From assembly GCA_964611635.1 (NCBI GenBank), contig CAZTAS010000172.1, positions 1-14,512 on the forward strand: 14,512 nt of DNA. The letters are read 5' to 3'. The notes below the pieces were generated by a model. It searched no databases and was not told the origin of the DNA. It saw nothing but the letters and a program-made list of their open reading frames with translations. Origin of the DNA: JAFDED01 sp964611635 (lineage in GTDB: Bacteria; Desulfobacterota; JAFDED01). Made by a program: the position numbers and the translations under genes. Shown here one piece after another: positions 13,559-14,512 of the stretch (the stretch's first letter is position 1; each line of letters begins with the position of its first letter).

Positions 13559-14512
13559 TTGGCTGAGGTAAGGCAACAGAATAAAACCCACGACAAGATT
13601 GGTGCGGTCATGGTGGTTGGGGCCGGCATTGGCGGGATGCAGGCTGCCCTGGACTTGGCCAATGCCGGTTATCGTGTTTACCTGATAGAGGAGACCAGCG
13701 CCATCGGCGGCCGAATGGCGCAACTGGACAAGACATTCCCCACCAACGATTGTTCCATGTGTACCATTTCCCCCCGTCTGGTGGAGGTGGACAAACACGC
13801 GAACATCGACATCTTCACCAATGCTGAGGTCGCTGCAGTGGAGGGCGAGGCCGGAAACTTCCGTGTCCATTTGCTCCAAAAACCACGATTCGTGGATCTT
13901 GATAAGTGCAATGCATGCGGCGATTGCGTGGAGGTCTGTCCTGTGGAAATTCCCAGCGAGTTCGACCAAGGGCTTAATGCGCGTCGTGCCATTGGCAAGC
14001 GATACCCCCAGGCCATCCCAAATGCTTACGCCATAGAGAAGCGCGGGGTCGCCCCATGTAAGGCCGCATGCCCTTCCAACATTCACGTGCAAGGCTATAT
14101 CCAGTTGATAGCCAAGGGCAAGTATCGCGAAGCCTTGACCCTGATCCGAAAGGACTGCCCCTTCCCCGCGGTCTGCGGGCGTGTCTGCACCAGACCCTGT
14201 GAGAAAGAATGTACCAGGGGGAAGGTAGATGAACCCGTGGCCATCGACTCCCTCAAGCGCTTCGTGGCCGACCTGGAGTTGATGGAGGATGAACCATACT
14301 TGCCGGAGGAGCCCGAAAAGCGCGAAGAGAAAGTTGCCGTGGTGGGCGCCGGTCCGGCAGGACTGAGTTGCGCCTATTATCTTGCGCTTGAGGGTTATGG
14401 TATCACCGTCTTCGAGGCTCTTCCCGTTGCAGGGGGCATGCTGCGAGTGGGAATTCCACCTTACCGCCTGCCTCATGACGTATTGGAAAAGGAGATCGGG
14501 ATCATCCAGCGC
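13559..14512 (+). CDS. hdrA: HdrA-like flavoprotein with nested GltD-like domain (partial, runs off the window)
   Basis: HdrA is the FAD subunit at the centre of Hdr complexes and, in bifurcating forms, splits electron pairs. The frame from TTG 13559 (AAGGA 9 nt upstream) is open through the last base; 318 residues are visible. Order: FAD-binding GAGIGG (21-26); NDCSMCTISPRL (63-74), an Hdr-type cysteine motif with C65/C68; a ferredoxin motif CNACGDCVEVCP (C117, C120, C123, C127); the HdrA stretch RRAIGKRYPQAIPNAYAIEK. It then switches into a glutamate-synthase-small-subunit/DPD-like cysteine domain (C167, C171, C200, C206, C210, C214, C218: PFPAVCGRVCTRPCEKEC) and a second dinucleotide fold GAGPAG (263-268) with GGMLRVGIPPYRLP. 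The second ferredoxin motif usual in the HdrA insert is not seen at that point. It is most likely a soluble NAD(P)H-linked HdrA. The other reading frames here are shadows. hdrB is 12 nt upstream. Confidence 0.88.
   Translation, partial: MAEVRQQNKTHDKIGAVMVVGAGIGGMQAALDLANAGYRVYLIEETSAIGGRMAQLDKTFPTNDCSMCTISPRLVEVDKHANIDIFTNAEVAAVEGEAGNFRVHLLQKPRFVDLDKCNACGDCVEVCPVEIPSEFDQGLNARRAIGKRYPQAIPNAYAIEKRGVAPCKAACPSNIHVQGYIQLIAKGKYREALTLIRKDCPFPAVCGRVCTRPCEKECTRGKVDEPVAIDSLKRFVADLELMEDEPYLPEEPEKREEKVAVVGAGPAGLSCAYYLALEGYGITVFEALPVAGGMLRVGIPPYRLPHDVLEKEIGIIQR

Noticed and set aside
12701..14476. A 591-codon open frame on the minus strand opposite hdrB and hdrA
   Set aside because: It lacks any recognisable domain and lies antisense to two genes with complete iron-sulfur and FAD motifs. 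Long antisense frames are a common by-product of biased third-position codon use.

Overview
The window looks like a chromosomal segment of an anaerobic, Gram-negative bacterium, most likely a deltaproteobacterium (Desulfobacterota; sulfate reducer or syntroph). The inference rests on formyl-THF synthetase (fhs) and folD placed directly upstream of heterodisulfide-reductase genes hdrC-hdrB-hdrA, a periplasmic SurA-type foldase behind mfd, and a sigma-54 activator. No genus can be named from the sequence alone. All convincing genes lie on the + strand.

Layout. 1-499 is AT-rich and non-coding, but carries a consensus sigma-70 promoter (297-324) and a 13-bp palindrome (388-400). nadA (NAD biosynthesis, probable TTG start at 500) is followed after 12 nt by mfd (transcription-repair coupling factor). 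After a 195-nt gap come a secreted SurA-like peptidyl-prolyl isomerase (5228-6259) and, 58 nt later, a sigma-54-dependent activator whose C-terminus is a winged-helix-like domain instead of the usual Fis helix-turn-helix (6318-7940). 7941-8304 has no confident gene but holds several inverted repeats. 8305-8727 encodes a small four-helix membrane protein of unknown role. 8728-9311 is an AT-rich leader region for fhs; it contains a candidate promoter with an inverted repeat, and two tiny ORFs joined by a 10-nt Shine-Dalgarno sequence.

The right third (9312-14512) is a C1/electron-transfer cluster: fhs, folD, hdrC-like, hdrB-like and hdrA-like. Fhs activates formate to 10-formyl-THF. FolD takes this to methylene-THF, or runs the reverse during acetate oxidation. 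The HdrABC-like complex probably couples a pyridine-nucleotide or ferredoxin redox step to this pathway. The hdrC-hdrB-hdrA order recalls the HdrCBA-MvhD-MetVF arrangement reported near methylene-THF reductase in acetogens such as Moorella; whether metV/metF follow here lies beyond the window. HdrA runs off the right edge and carries a GltD-like NAD(P)H-oxidoreductase module directly after its ferredoxin insert. That nested architecture is the most interesting protein-level observation. At the DNA level the most interesting is the leader-peptide-like structure upstream of fhs.
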